Shown here: positions 35,181 through 48,375 of the stretch, piece after piece
How positions within the stretch are numbered: position 1 is the stretch's first letter
How the letters are laid out: the number at the start of each line of letters is the position of its first letter
Assembly: GCF_000003815.2 (NCBI RefSeq)
Contig: NC_049993.1
Location: 2,405,434 to 2,469,433 of the forward strand
Direction: 5' to 3'
Length of the DNA stretch: 64,000 nt
Source: Branchiostoma floridae
Taxonomy: Eukaryota; Chordata; Leptocardii; Amphioxiformes; Branchiostomatidae
Notes under the pieces: generated by a model
The model's database searches: none
Told to the model about the DNA's origin: nothing
The model's input: the letters and a program-made list of their open reading frames with translations, nothing else
Program-made: the position numbers and the translations under genes

Positions 35181-38100
35181 CAACAAAAAACAAGGTGCAT
35201 CTACATACGAATGCAGCAAATGGATAGAGAAACAGATACTCATCACATACACCAACAACAATACTGTCATCAGAGGTTAGTCGTCCATAGAATTTTCCTT
35301 TCCTTTATCCCAAAAATCTTCCTGGCTCCTTGAACATCAAATATATATGCTAAGAGCAAAGAAATGGTGTATAGCACAGTCAGAACATAAATTCATGCAC
35401 AGCTACAAGTACACTGAGCATTGGTGCCTCAAAACCTTTTAATTTCAGTATCATTGATTGGAGATTTCAAATTCAGGATATGTCCTTAGATTTATAAGCA
35501 ACAAATTATGTAGAAATATGATAAAGTAGGTCCTTTATGAAAGTTATTTCAGAATTTTTATTGAGAAAAACAAAAATTTGCATGTGTAACATTTGCTACG
35601 TATATGGCATATTTCAGGTATCAAATAGACTTGCTGAATTAAGACATTAAGACACTTATATCTGCCTATATATCTTACTTCAAGTACTAGTAGACTAAGA
35701 TTTGCTTGTGGGTTACTGACCTTGTAAAATGGAAGCCCTGTCCCAGCACCTTGAGGAGCTTACTAAGTAAAATGACTTGGACTGGCTTTTTTCTTTCCAT
35801 CTGCAGTTGCACCTGAACAATGTCTGCAACAAATAACATGATATCATTACACAATGTGTATATATTATATAATAATCATTATATAAATTTATCAATTGTG
35901 CTCCAAACAACAGATAAGGAAATACAAACAAGAAAACATGTTCTATACACAACAGCAAGAGTGTGTAGCACACAAGCCTCTATGAAGTAGTTCTAGTGTT
36001 TGCTGTACTCAATGAATGAATGAATGAATTTGATGCTCTGAACAATCGCACAAGGTACAATGTAGATGTGGCTGAGGTGCAGGCTTTTAGCCAGGCATGC
36101 ATCAACGCGTCCAGATGACGCGCTTTTCTTAGAATAACAAGAAATTTGACGGGGCTGGACGCCCTTGCACTGGGCAGAAAATCCTCTGACAAGCATAAAA
36201 TTCTAATTGACCAGGCCTAGGGATGCTACCAGGTCATCTGTGGTCACATTCTACTTTGACCTCAGTCTGTAAGCCGTTTTGTTTTTTTTGCTTTTTAGGA
36301 TACCTTAGAATGCACTATTTTAATTCAAAATCATAAAAAAACTCTGCACCATGGAAGGGGGATGCCCCCCAGAGCCCCCTACAATAGTCAATTACCGCGA
36401 CTCACCAATAAATCTGGGCTCCCTATATAATAGGCTATAATAAAATATAAATCATAGCTAAAACTTTTAGCTAGGAAAAGCCTGCTGAGGTGTGTGCCAA
36501 ATGTTAGACAAATCCATCAAAAGGATCTTGATTTAAATATAGCAATGGCAAAACCCCAGACAAAACAAGTTGAATAATGTATGAAAGACTTGTCATCATC
36601 ATCATCATTAATCATCCGCTAAGGTGCAGCAAGTAAGACTAATCTTAGCAAAGAAGGATGTTGTAGCGTTTTCTTGTAGATCGTGTAAATTAGGCCGCCC
36701 CTAATTTTCAGTATTAAGTACATCAAACAATGTTAAACTTGAGGTTGTTGGTAGAGTTCTTCAGTTCAATGATCATGTTGAATGTTAAGTTTACCTTTGA
36801 AATGACATTCCCATCATTTACCATTATAGAATTTATTCATTATGGAAATTAGTCCTCAATCAATGCATAATCAATATCTATTAACATTCCTCTCTGTCTA
36901 CATGTCACATATTTGAGAGTCAAGACATACAGACTTATATAATTAAAGACTTAGTACTAGCTCCCACCATGTCGTGCAACGCATGAAGCAGTTACTTGTA
37001 GAGTAGTCCAGCACGGTCTTTCTGCAGCCAGTCTCGTTACATCCTTCCAGCCCACTGCAGTCAGGAGATCTCTTTCAATTGTCTGCTGCCAGGATATATA
37101 AATTTTCCTCATCAATAATCAAGCAATTTATTAATTTTAATAATTTTAATAATTTTATTAATATTCAAACTAGCTCCTGATTCACATGATTTGTATCTAA
37201 TTGAAATTTCTCTTTATGTCCAGGTAATTGTTTTATTTCAATAAGCTATGCAATAACATCCTCCTACGGCAGTCCCCAACCGCACTAGCCTATTGGGGCC
37301 CTGCTGTCTGGATGCCCACCAGTGGTTACTGTGATTGTCACCACAAACCAGCTGTCAACCAATCAGAGAATAGGCCTTTCTTGGGCTTTCTGTTCACAAA
37401 AGCCATCTCGCAAAGGAGGCTGGGAAGCTATCAGCCAATCATGATATGTCTTACATAGCTCCATCCTCCTACGCCCGATCCCCAACGGCTGACTGCCCAT
37501 ATAAGAATAAGGTCATTAATATTCATAAGCAGGGTTGTCAGTAACTCATCTGAGTGCACCAGACAGCAGAGGTGACCACAAGAAGTTTCGACACGACTGT
37601 GGTCCCTCTGCGTAGAGAGTGCACAATAATTAAATGAATATAGCGTAGGAAGCTAAATCCTATCGCTAGTTGGTGATGTCTGCTCCGTGTTAAGCTGCCA
37701 GACAAAGGAGGTTGAAGCACCACATAATCCAACATCTGCTTGAAAAAATTACACAATTTCTTTTAAACCCACGTTACCTAAACCAGTGGACTTGAAGGAG
37801 GATGAATGTCCTCTGATGGTAGGTCCACCCCACTTTGCAATGTTTGAAAGCTAGTACTGTTGGTGTTATAGTTTTTGTGGACTATTATCCAGAATAAGGC
37901 TTTTACACCAATTTAGGCAGTAAGTCCATCTTCAGTCCTACCTGAGTAAGTCCATTTTCCAACCATTGGACTTACTGTGGGTGAAAAGAGGTCCATTGTA
38001 TTAGTCATTCATTAGTTTGGAGAAGAGGAAGCAAAGCAAAAACAGTGTGTTTACCATAAATAATAATGACCTAAAATGTATACTAGTAATTGATGCAAAA

Positions 38101-38530
38101 ATGCCATAAATGTCTGACATACATGTAAATAATCTAAATGTGAATGTTCCCATGCATGACGTATGTGAAATGTTGAAGACAATTGCACAACATCTAAATA
38201 AAAGGTCCAAATATTTCTGGAGGTAACGTGTTATGAGCTCTCTGAACTCTTTTGGAACTGGTAGTGGTAGACAGGGGAGGGGGGCAGTTTCAAAACAAAG
38301 TAGTCAAAAAACGTTTGCTTGTATATATTGCCCTACGGATGGATGAATATCACTATATTTTCCGGCCATACATAACCTCAGCCAGTCAGCCTATTCGTTC
38401 TGAGAATACGTTGTTGAATTTGTGGAAGTTCAAAGGAGAGAAAATTTATAAATCATGTGAAATGTGAGCGCATCAAAACAAATTATGGCACATGGCACAC
38501 AGTTTTGCTCGTACTACAAGAGCAAATCAA
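35181..38530. other. Intergenic DNA, one hAT MITE, no gene seen
   Basis: Apart from the MITE at 36080-36484 I find no gene or named repeat. Short TCATCA and TTTAATAA low-complexity runs occur near 36595 and 37135. Confidence 0.55.
36080..36484. mobile_element. hAT-like MITE
   Basis: 405 bp starting CAGGCTTTTAGCCAGG and ending GCTAGGAAAAGCCTG, with a perfect 8-bp duplication CTGAGGTG at 36072-36079 and 36485-36492. The interior includes GGAAGGGGGATGCCCCCC, a subterminal GC foldback also seen in other elements here. Confidence 0.85.
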
Positions 38531-38531
38531 T

Positions 38532-38601
38532 CTTCATTGATCAATGAAGTTTACTATAACGTATATTTATATTTCAGCCATACATAGTATGGCTGAAATA
38601 T
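38532..38601. repeat. Two adjacent palindromes
   Basis: CTTCATTGATCAATGAAG (38532-38549) is a perfect 18-bp palindrome. ATATTTCAGCCATAC (38569-38583) and GTATGGCTGAAATAT (38587-38601) form 15-bp arms around a 3-bp spacer. They sit at the left edge of the tandem array that follows. Confidence 0.8.
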
Positions 38602-38654
38602 ATTGTATTCGTAATGTTTCTTCTTTCTTCTTTCTCCTGTCAAATCTTCAAAGT

Positions 38655-39460
38655 GATTCATCTCCGCCATTCCTGGACCGAATGACCTGAAATTTGGCAC
38701 AGGGGTAGAATGGGCCAATACCTTGATGCTTTTTCTCAGTTTTGTCATATCTGCCTCTAAAATGATTTTATTGAGATTTTTTGGTCAATTTTAGACCAAA
38801 ACTGTATATTTTGGCCCCTGTACCCTGGTATTACAACCAAATGAGCTGAAATTTGACAGAGATGTGCCTTGATAATGCCCCCATATAAAGTCGATAACAC
38901 TTTTGGTGTACAGTACAACAAAATGCTTATTTTTGCGATTTTTTTTACCAATTTTTGACCAAAAAAGGACACTTTTGGCCCCTGTACCCTGGTATTACAA
39001 CCAAATGAGCTGAAATTTGACAGAGATGTGCCTTGATAATGCCCCCATATAAATTCAATAACACTTTTGGTGTACAGTACAACAAAATGCTTATTTTTGC
39101 GATTTTTTTACCAATTTTTGACCAAAAAAGGACACTTTTGGCTCCTGTACCTTGGTATTGCAACCGAATGAGCTGAAATTTGACACAGACGTGCCTTGAT
39201 AATCCCTTCATATAAATTCAATAACACTTTTGGTGTACAGTGCAACAAAATGCTTATTTTTGCGATTTTTGGCCAATTTTTGACCAAAAAATGACACTTT
39301 TGGCTCCTGTACCCTGGTATTACAATTAAATGACCTGAAATTTGGTATAGATAGGCATTAGATACTTGGTAACAAGATTCAAGTAAAATTTTTGACATAA
39401 ACAACTTTAAAATGATTAATTGTGGCACTTTTCTGAGGGGAAATTTGTTTTCTTTTGGCC
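38655..39460. repeat. Tandem array of about 163-bp units
   Basis: The phrase GCTCCTGTACC or GCCCCTGTACC plus CTGGTATTAC recurs at 38813, 38977, 39140 and 39302, spaced 164, 163 and 162 bp, with a diverged unit before. Each unit includes GAGCTGAAATTTGACA and a TTTTTGACCAAAAAA run. Long minus-strand open stretches here repeat with the unit and are not genes. Confidence 0.85.
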
Positions 39461-41885
39461 TCCTGACGTGACCTTCCGTGACCCCGCACAGAGCCACACC
39501 TGTGCGCGTCAGCCGGAGAGTTAATTGAATCAAAGACCTAGCCAATCAGCGAAGAGGAGGCCAAAGGCTAATTAATATTCATAAGTGGGGCCTCATGATC
39601 CCGTATATAGCAGTGTTCCCGCCAGGGGGAGCGAAGCCCGCCTAAGGCTCTCGCATTTTAGACTATTCAGAAGGCTTTATATTGTATCAGTTCTTAGGGG
39701 CATATCTATGATAATCGCAGCAGTCACTTAACTTCTCTTCAGGAGTTTAGCGTAACACTATTTCAGGTCAAACCGTCAAAGGCAACTAAAAACAAACTTT
39801 AACGTTACTGAGTTCAACCAAGGAGGTTAAAAGAGGGAAAGGAGTCGGCTCATAATTTGTCCCTTTTCAACCATCTTCGACTCACTTGTGAAAAAAACAT
39901 TAACATTGGGGTGCGAATTGGTCTTGATTTACATACACCCAGCCGACTATCGGCATTGTTTTCATTGTTCACTCTATTATAAATGACAACAGCATGAATG
40001 ATGGCCGGGCAACAAGAACAATAGAGTAACTTTGGGGAAGATTTTCAAAAGTTGAGAGTTGTAGATAGAAGAACAGCAACAACGCTCTTTGCTTTATTAT
40101 TATATTATAAAGATGCCGATAGCACGGAAATCAAGCAAGCCCCAAGACGGAGGATCTCCGACGCACGACAGGCTTGAAACTTGCAGTCAAACAAGCGGGA
40201 CTGTTGCATTATGTTTTCAAGCCTACGAATACGGTGGCTGGCTAAATGAGATGGAAGGAATCATGATAAAGTCGGTGATAAAAACATCCCAGAAAAATTA
40301 TTAACTCTTTCTGTCCAGAAATAATTCAAAAATAAGAATTTATCTAGAGGCATGTTGTCCAGCTTGTCGAGAAAACTAGCCTCTCAAAATTCGCCTCGCA
40401 AGGAGATTTATTTGATGCCCCAACTTCACCCTTTGCACCAGACCATCCATGGAGACCTTATCAAGCTCAACTTTGATACAGAAAAAGAAGGCTAAGACCC
40501 CAGGAAAAATCGTAAGTGCCCACCGCCAAAAAATACATGAATGGAACGACAAAGACCTGTATAATACGTAAAAACCTCAAGTTTATTTTGGAAAAGTGCT
40601 ATATGTTTGTAATAAGAACATAAATCTATACATATTTCTCCATATTTCTAAGGCCAAAAAAATGACATAAGTCCAAAGAAATGGCTGTAAACAAACCCAT
40701 GTTCGTCGTAGAAAGGAAAACAAACTATCGCCATGATCGCCATGTTGTTTTCTTTCGAATGCCGATTTCTGCGCAGCTCTACTGCGCAATCCAAATAAGG
40801 AAATTGTCGGAAACCGAAGGGGCTTCGACTTCTAATCGGGCCGGCCTCGGTCCCTGCCGCTGCCCTGACGTCATGACTGGCTCATTATGCGGCTTTTATG
40901 GGGAGTCAAACATGGTTACAAAGGACTGCCGCCGGCCACCCTGAACAATGGGACACAGCAGGGTTTAACAGGGCAAAACAAAGGCCGCGGCAAGGTGCTA
41001 ATTATGAGCCGACTCCTTTCCCTCTTTTAACCTCCTTGGTTCAACAGTACTTATAACTTGTTATCCGAAGTTGAAACGCTAGCGATGGTATTTTCGCTGC
41101 GCTGTTAGCTCCGTGCGACTGTTGTTGACGGTCCTATAACGGTATATTTTGCACCCCTGTACCCTGGTATGAGTAACATTTGGTATAGATAGGCATAAGA
41201 TAGTTGGTAAAATGATCCAAGTAAAATTTTTGGCATAAAGTACTGTAAAAGGCTTAATTACAGCACTTTTTTAGGGGAAATTGGTTTTCTTTCGTTCTCC
41301 ATGCCATGACCTTTCGGACGTTCACCCCACAGAGCCGACATCTGCACCTGCGTCTAGCCGGCAGGAAGAGTTAATTCAATTAATGGTTCAGCCAATCAGC
41401 GAAGAGGAAAGCGAAGGCTAATTAATATTCATAAGCGGGACCACACAATACGTTAACTTGAAGACTCAGGCCGTACAGACTTCTCGCCAGGATTTTTCAA
41501 AGCATCGGACAGGGGTCCGGGGGCCGCCGAATGTCCCAGGCGGGGTCCAGGGGCAGGGCCACTGTGGGGGGGACCCAGGTGGGCGAAGCCCCCCCGGAAG
41601 CTCTTGCATTTTAGACTATTGAGAAGGCTTCTTTTATCAGTTTTTTTAGGGCCATATCTACGATAATCGTAGCAGTCACTTACTTCTCTTCAGCAGTTTG
41701 ACTTTAAGATATTTCGGGTCAAAGCTTCAAAGACAACTAAAACCTCATAAACAACAAACTTTACTTAGCTCAACAGTATACAAAAATATTGTACGGGTTG
41801 CCATCCTTAGTTGAAGCGCTTATTTATAGCGCTAGTATCTTCGCTGCGCCGTTAGCCGCCGTGCGACTTTTGTTGACGGTCTGAT
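39300..41885. repeat. Direct duplication of an about 0.6-0.75 kb block
   Basis: 39300-39817 plus 41045-41142 corresponds in order to 41143-41885. Both have the CCTGTACCCTGGTAT start, AGCCAATCAGCGAAGAGG, GCTAATTAATATTCATAAG, CATTTTAGACTATT, and the ending CGTGCGACT plus GTTGACGGTC. The first copy was later split by the element at 39818-41039. Confidence 0.8.
39818..41039. mobile_element. DNA transposon with 40-bp perfect inverted ends
   Basis: 1,222 bp; the left end 39818-39857 (starting CCAAGGAGGTTAAAAGAGGG) and right end 41000-41039 are perfect inverted complements over 40 bases. A 5-bp duplication TTCAA flanks it (39813-39817, 41040-41044). The adjacent paralogous block shows the unoccupied site at about 41775. 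No transposase is evident. Confidence 0.88.
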
Positions 41886-44240
41886 ATCCCTACGTCGCCG
41901 CCTCGCTGATATTCCCACGGACATGTTTCAAGAAAAATACCCAGCAAAAAACGCTGTTCTGCGTCAAATTCTATTCTATAAAACATGTGGGACTCAGTGT
42001 TACAGTCTAAATATTTTGTAGAAGCACCGCTGTAGGAAAGAAGGTTCAAGCAATGTAAAACATCAAGTAGCATGAAGTTCGCTGTCAACTGGCACACAGC
42101 ACATGACTGTTTGAAACTCTAAGTCTAATCGACAGCCGTGTTTGATTGATAGCCGACGGTCCTTTGATGAAGTCGGCGAAAGGTGCGTTAGTTAGAAAAT
42201 CTGCGTTTAGTTTTGATACGTAATTATAAGTTAGACAGTGGCGAGAATGATTATTTTCTCATCAATATTTCTCTTCAGAATTATTTGAACTTAATTGTAC
42301 ATCTAAACAATTGGCTTACCTGTGCAATGTTTATATGATTAATGATCAGTGTACTGAAATCATGAGTAACGTATGGCTCCTAGTCAATAGATCAGCATTT
42401 TCTCTATAGTGACCACCTGTCTATAGTGGCCACATTTCCTAGTGCTGTTGTTGTTTGACATAAACTTTGAAGATTTAAATTGTAAGTAACTTTAAACTGC
42501 CAGAGTTTCAGCCCAATAAAACACTCTCAGCGCCAGGGTATGAACAGACTGACCAGACAGACGAAAATAAATCCTCGAACAAGGTTCAATCGTATCTTCC
42601 GGGTCTGGCAGGAAGTTGTTAAACTAAAATAAGAATAGGCTCGATGGCTGATTGCATACAAAGTAAAACAGTTTAACAGTCAGCTTGAAGAAAACAAACG
42701 CTCCTACAGTACCTGCACCTGCTTGATAATTATTAAATCGTATGCCCTATTTGAATAAAAAAAGTTCACTGCAATAATAAATGTACCCACATCACAAGGA
42801 GCTTATACTTTTTTAAACTTACTCCTAGTTATCGTACTGAAAATTGTTAATGACATTACATGAAGTCATTCAACAATTTTCAGTCATGATGAAAATTTTC
42901 TGAATGGAAGGTGTGATTATTGTCATTTTCTGAAAAATAGAAGCAAGCTCTGTTTTTACCTGGAATCAATTCACAATACCAGTCCACTTTGGGGGATAAT
43001 GTACTGTTAAGAGGATGTTCCATTTTTGCGCAGGGGTGATTTGGAACAGTCCAATGTTGCGTGGGAAGGTGTATGGCTGAAATATGCTGTATTTGCTCTT
43101 AAGCAAATGTCGGCCTTTCTAGTTGGTAAAGTGTACAGTTTATTTGGCCCCAAACCCCACTGGGGTTCTCTAAAATAGGCGCCAAATCTGCCCACCCGTA
43201 CAAGCCGATGACAGCAAAAATTGTACTCCAAATGGAAGTCGTTTTTCGCGATTTTTAGGATAAGTCTACACGATATCTCCTTAAATACTTCACCCATCTA
43301 TTCCTTCATCTGTTACGTATTCTTCCCGTTAATGACAGTCACAGATAACGTAGAAATTTCCCCAAATACTCACCAAACGGGCACACGTTTGAATCAACCG
43401 GTCAGGAAAACCGCCATTTTGAACCTGCCTCTGTCATGATGATGATCCGCCTTAGCGGTGATTGGTCCTTTTCTCTCTAACGTAATTACTTTTGACCAAT
43501 GGGGTCGAAATATTTGCACAAAAGCAGAAAAATATGGAGATCAGTGAGTTTTTAGATGATTGTGTGTCTGTTAGCTCATACAATAAATGATGGGGGTTTT
43601 GGATGTGTTTTTTTTTGTGATGTTTCTTTCAAGCATACCTTTTGGAACAGTATTGTTTAAAAAACGCATTTTGTATTTTTGGCGACGTCTCAAGGGCGAG
43701 CCTAATTAGTTTGCGACGTTAAAAAGGATTCCCAAAATCTCGCAGGCATCTCAGGAATTTTTACAGGCATGTGTAGTTGCATCATGCCTTTAGAAGGGAA
43801 TAACTCAGGAATGGGTTGACGGATCTTCATGAATGCCGGCGGGGTGTATGTAAACATATCATGGTAGAATGTAGTCAGAAACGTTGTATTTCTAGCCTCC
43901 TTCGCAGACCGGATGGCTTTTAATATGCAATTGGGGGAGCACTGGTTCGTGATTTTCAATATTGGCCAGGGTTCTCTAATGCCGGAGGGGGGTTTGCTGA
44001 GGAAGGGACTTATTGCCCTGCAAGTTCTTGCGCGGAGCAATAACGTCCCTTCCTCACAATCACCTTAAGATCCCGCTTTGTGCCAACTTGGGCATTATGA
44101 GTTTATAAGTTTACAAAGTTTATGGCATTACTCGAAAGCATTAAACACTTCTTCTTTACAGAACTGGTTTGGCAAGCATTTGTCTTGCAGGTAGCTGCAT
44201 TTATGTACACCACAAACTACATGTACGCGCTGCTGACGGC
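41886..44240. other. Intergenic DNA, no gene recognised
   Basis: Minus-strand open stretches at 43007-43297 and 43702-44040 resemble nothing I know; the latter overlaps an inverted repeat at 44003-44053 (GGAAGGGACTTATTGC / GCAATAACGTCCCTTCC). A snippet at 42400-42440 matches the CAGTCAAACC element ends. Confidence 0.5.
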
Positions 44241-44249
44241 ATGTGCCTT

Positions 44250-46323
44250 TTCAGTTCAGACTGGGAAGGAGTTGTGAAAAGCAACTTGGCATAAAGGTGG
44301 CCCAAAATGTAGTAAAAAATGTGTCTCGACTTCAAGATATAAGTGGTCACAGAACTTACATGTTCTATCACTTAAAGGAGTACGGTTATACCTGTCGGAT
44401 TCTATATGTAACAGATGGTCACTTATGCGAAATTCACACACACTAAGAGTTTCCTTACATCAGATAACCAGCAGGGTGTTTTATGACTATCTAGTTCCTG
44501 TTGTATCATATAAGCTTCATATTGAAGACTACCTGTGTGCACTTCGTTGGCTAATCTAAAATGATAATTATGCATTCTGCATTGAGCTTCAATCCTTGTT
44601 TTCGCAAGGTTGAATGTTACTTTCCATTTTGGGCAACATCGGCTAACAGCGTTAATTGCGTTCTGCAGTCCTTCTTGTGTTTCAGAAAACAAAACAATGT
44701 CGTCAGCATAAAATAAGCTGTTCAATTTGGAGCGTTGTAACAGAGGAGTGTCTAAGTTTTCTGAATCAAGTTCATTTATGAGATCGCTGATGTAAAAGTT
44801 GAATAAGGTGGGAATTAAAACGCATCCTTGTCGGACACCAATTTCAATAGGAAAACTGTCGCTAAGGCCTTCCCTAGTTTTGACGCTAGCTTCGGACCGG
44901 AACGGTTATACAAGTCTTTGATTATATCAAAAACTTTGCCTGATATCCCCCTGGAAAGAAGTTTATACAATAGTGACCCTCATACCAGATTGAATCAAAA
45001 GCTTTTGATAAATCAATGAAACAAGCGAAAAGACGTTCTCCAGACTGTGAGTAATTGGTTATAAGAGTTTTCAATATGAAAATGTTATCAGATGTTCTGT
45101 AGTTTTTGCGAAATCCTGTTTGGTTTGGTTTGGTGATGCCATTCTCTTAATTCTTCCTTTTAACCCTATTCAGACCGGGGGGGGGCTTTTGAGGCCCGCG
45201 CTAACTTCGATGTCCTATAACGCCAGAACGGCTTACGCTAGAGCCACCAAATTTGGTGAGTTTTCCTAAAATATTGTTGGCAACAATTTTACAAAGTCTG
45301 ACAAATTTTCCATTTTTTCTTGTTGCCATGGCAACCGTTTGTTGACAGGCAGTTTTGCCAAAAATCACTATTTTTGATTCTAACTATGTATTTTTCACAT
45401 TTATTTGCTATATTACTGCAATTTTGTTACATAAATAAAATCTTATATTATTCAGCATATCTTTCATAATTATATATGCATAAATTATGCTAATTTGATG
45501 ACGTCATCAGCCCAAAATCCAAGATGGCGGACCGAATGGCCAGATCAAGAATAACAAGCTAATTATCCCTTAAAATTTGTAACTACCTGGTATTTTTTCA
45601 TCAAAAACCATCTAAATGAATGAATTTAGTCTATTTCCATTGCCCTTTGTGATTATTTGTTGCAAAAAAAGTATTTTTAAAAATTCAAGGTGATGGATAT
45701 AATATGGCGGAGCCCAACTCGTATCTTAGACGTACATGACGTCATTTTATGACGTCATATTGACGTCATTGATGTTGCTATTGGCAACGCAAGTCGTAAT
45801 AAACATTATTATTCTGTTATCTGCACTTGTTGTTACATTTTTGCAGCATAACTTGAAGTTTTCTGAGAATACCCATTTTTCATGGGTTTGGCCAATGTAA
45901 TCAAATTGATGACGTCATAATTACGTCATCTTACGTTAACGTAACGTCAAATGTCACATACTTGTTAGATATTATGTCGAAATCATGTCCTGAAAATTTG
46001 GTGGCCCTACGGCACGTCGTTTTAGAGTTATAGGACTTAGAAGTGGAGGGCCTCAAAAGCCCCCCCCCCCGGTCCAGGGATGACCAAAAAAGCCCGGTCT
46101 GAATAGGGTTAAACAGCTTAAAATTTGTTGGGGTCGTCTTTCCGACCTGCTTTGAAGATGGGGACAATTTAACTTTAAATTTGGACCACGTTTTTGGAAA
46201 TGTCCCCTTAGTGAAGTGTACTAGTTTCAGTAGAGGGGCCAGTAGAATTCTCTTTCCTGCTTTAAGCATTTCGAATTCATTGATGACCATGTCATCTCCA
46301 CTGGCTTTTAGTTTTCGAACCAT
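44250..46323 (-). pseudogene. Relic LINE reverse transcriptase, interrupted
   Basis: On the minus strand, separate blocks read in order: GDDMVINEF, LLAPLLKLV, NQTGFRKNYRTSDNIF, a KAFD block near 44990, FYADDIVLFSET with LQNAINAV, and near 44300 a zf-RVT-like CKFCDHLYLEVETHFLLH. Frameshifts and stops separate the blocks, and a TTAA-flanked element lies in the middle. The order and YADD identify a non-LTR retrotransposon; I do not assign a clade. Confidence 0.8.
45164..46108. mobile_element. piggyBac-like non-autonomous element in the relic LINE
   Basis: 945 bp bounded by CCCTATTCAGACCGGG and the inverted partner ending CGGTCTGAATAGGG, each next to TTAA (45160-45163 and 46109-46112). TTAA duplication with CCC ends is the piggyBac pattern. 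The subterminal C/G runs flank GCTTTTGAGGCCC and its inverse. The interior carries a cluster of TGACGTCA palindromes. No transposase. Confidence 0.82.
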
Positions 46324-46329
46324 TTAGAA

Positions 46330-48300
46330 GAAAAAATGAACCATTGAGCGTTCAGAAATTGGCATTCAACCTATAGAGACACTCATAATCTCACAAGTAA
46401 AACTAAGCTTCCTACATAGTTATAATGGTTGTGTACATGTGATATGATTGTATGCCTTTAAAATGTTAGTCTAATTGCCCTTCCATGTTAAGTTTTTAAT
46501 GTATGTGTATATGCTTTTAATGCCTAAATACGCAATTCAGCTCCTTAGGGCGCTGCGATGTATTTAGAGGTTGTTGAAACAATCAATAAACGTTATATAT
46601 ATAAGTGGGTCAGATCTAGAGGGAATAAAATTCTGACAAGTTTCCAGCAGGGGTGTGGCTTTTGGAAATTAACTTAGTTGCTACTAAAAATTGATATGTT
46701 TCAATATCAAGAGGGTATATGCCTTTACCTTTGTGCCAAATTTCAACTTATTCAATGACATATTCGGCAACGTTTAAAACTTAGATAGTTCGGGAAATAC
46801 CATTTCTGTGGGAAGGTGCGGCAGGACTCGTATCTACACCGAATGGGAATACGTACAGACACACATCGAGTATTCATAATGATTGGAATACTGTAGAAGT
46901 ATCTCTTTGTCTTAGCAATCATTCATTCTAAAGAAAATTCTCTTTTTTTCGGACTAGAAATCTGAAATCAAAGTTGCAACACTGTACGCTTTTGTACTAA
47001 TTTTGTACGCATTTTCTGCTCTATTGCTACCATTGTTTGGTGGCTTCTATCTGGGACGTTAGAAAACAACATAACATGCAAACTAGTATTGGGCAATATG
47101 AAAAAAAAAACGACCGGAGAATTCAATTTTTCATTTTCATTATTGCAAAATTGTACAGTTTGTGCTATTGTCACAACATTTGTACGGTAAATATCGGCAA
47201 GCCCCTCGTAAACTCACAGGCAAGACTCAATTGATTTAGGACAAGATAAGAGTAATCCACCGGCAGATAAAGCAGTAAACCCCAAACACAAAGTAAACCT
47301 AATTAGTTATCTAATATTTGTTATAAACGCCCCCAGAGTGCTATACTCTAACACAAATAGACTTACGCTATTGGTAATTTGATTTAACGTAACCTAAGTA
47401 CTGAGCAATTTTATATGTCCACTTGAGTAAGATGTATTTAATTTAATGAAATCAAATCTGTTGTAACACAGTTATGTAATTGCAAATGGAAGCTACGGGT
47501 AGTGACAGTATATGAAAATAAAAAGAACATTTGCTACAATTTTTTTAAGTATTAATTTAAAACAAGAAATTAGACAATAGTGAGGATTAAATTAGGGCAG
47601 AAAGTCCTTTGTTAATGACAGGTAGGTTAACAATCTGCACGGCGAGTTAGCATCATGTGGAACTAAACAGTTTGGCTAAACGACAATATGTTGAGTTCAA
47701 GTTCAAATAATGTTTTATTTAGTTTTTTTTATGAACTGTGAAGTTTGATACATGATAAGTATATTGTTTACTTAGATCCCATCTGTGTTACTGTGTACTG
47801 CCTAGTTGATTTAGGTAGCCGTTACCCTACCAATACACATTTTTCGACTAATCTGACTTGACACTGCTGTCCAAGTCATTTGCTTCAGGACAGTAGGATC
47901 TTAAATTAGGTAAGAACATTTCAAGACATGTATACTTCACTTCGTTGTTTGTCCTCAGGTGTTGAAGAAAGAAATAATAGTGTTGAATCACCATATCACG
48001 AAGTACCAAAGGACACCCTATTATACAATCTTTTGTTAAGATATTTGTTGTGTAAATAGTAACATGCTTATCTCATTCATGTGTCAATTTGATATTTGAT
48101 AATGGCTATATGCCAATAACGATAATGACCTGTTTTTTTGGTGTATGGCATGGTCGGTTCTAGTAAAATACCTCATAAACTACCTCAAGTGCTTCGAGAA
48201 TTCAGTAGTTTATTTGGTGGTTATCGGAATGAACCATGTCTTATGACACTATATTACACCTCAGGGTGGGTCAATCCCTAGCACATTTGCATACTTCCAG
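46330..48300. other. Intergenic DNA, nothing recognised
   Basis: AT-rich with no coding-like frame. A plus-strand TTTATT near 48207 is an AATAAA on the minus strand, the nearest I noticed downstream of UGT once the inserted LINE is crossed. Confidence 0.5.
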
Positions 48301-48375
48301 ATTTTTTTTCCTGGATACCTGGATACCTGGATACCATCTTCAGTCAAGAAAGGCCTCTGCCTGTAGTGGACTGCT

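Noticed and set aside
39108-39545. 145-codon minus-strand open stretch
   Set aside because: It is periodic with the about 163-bp tandem repeat and has no recognisable protein features.
43702-44040. 112-codon minus-strand open stretch as a gene
   Set aside because: No domain recognised; contains repeat-like phrases and overlaps an inverted repeat at its end.
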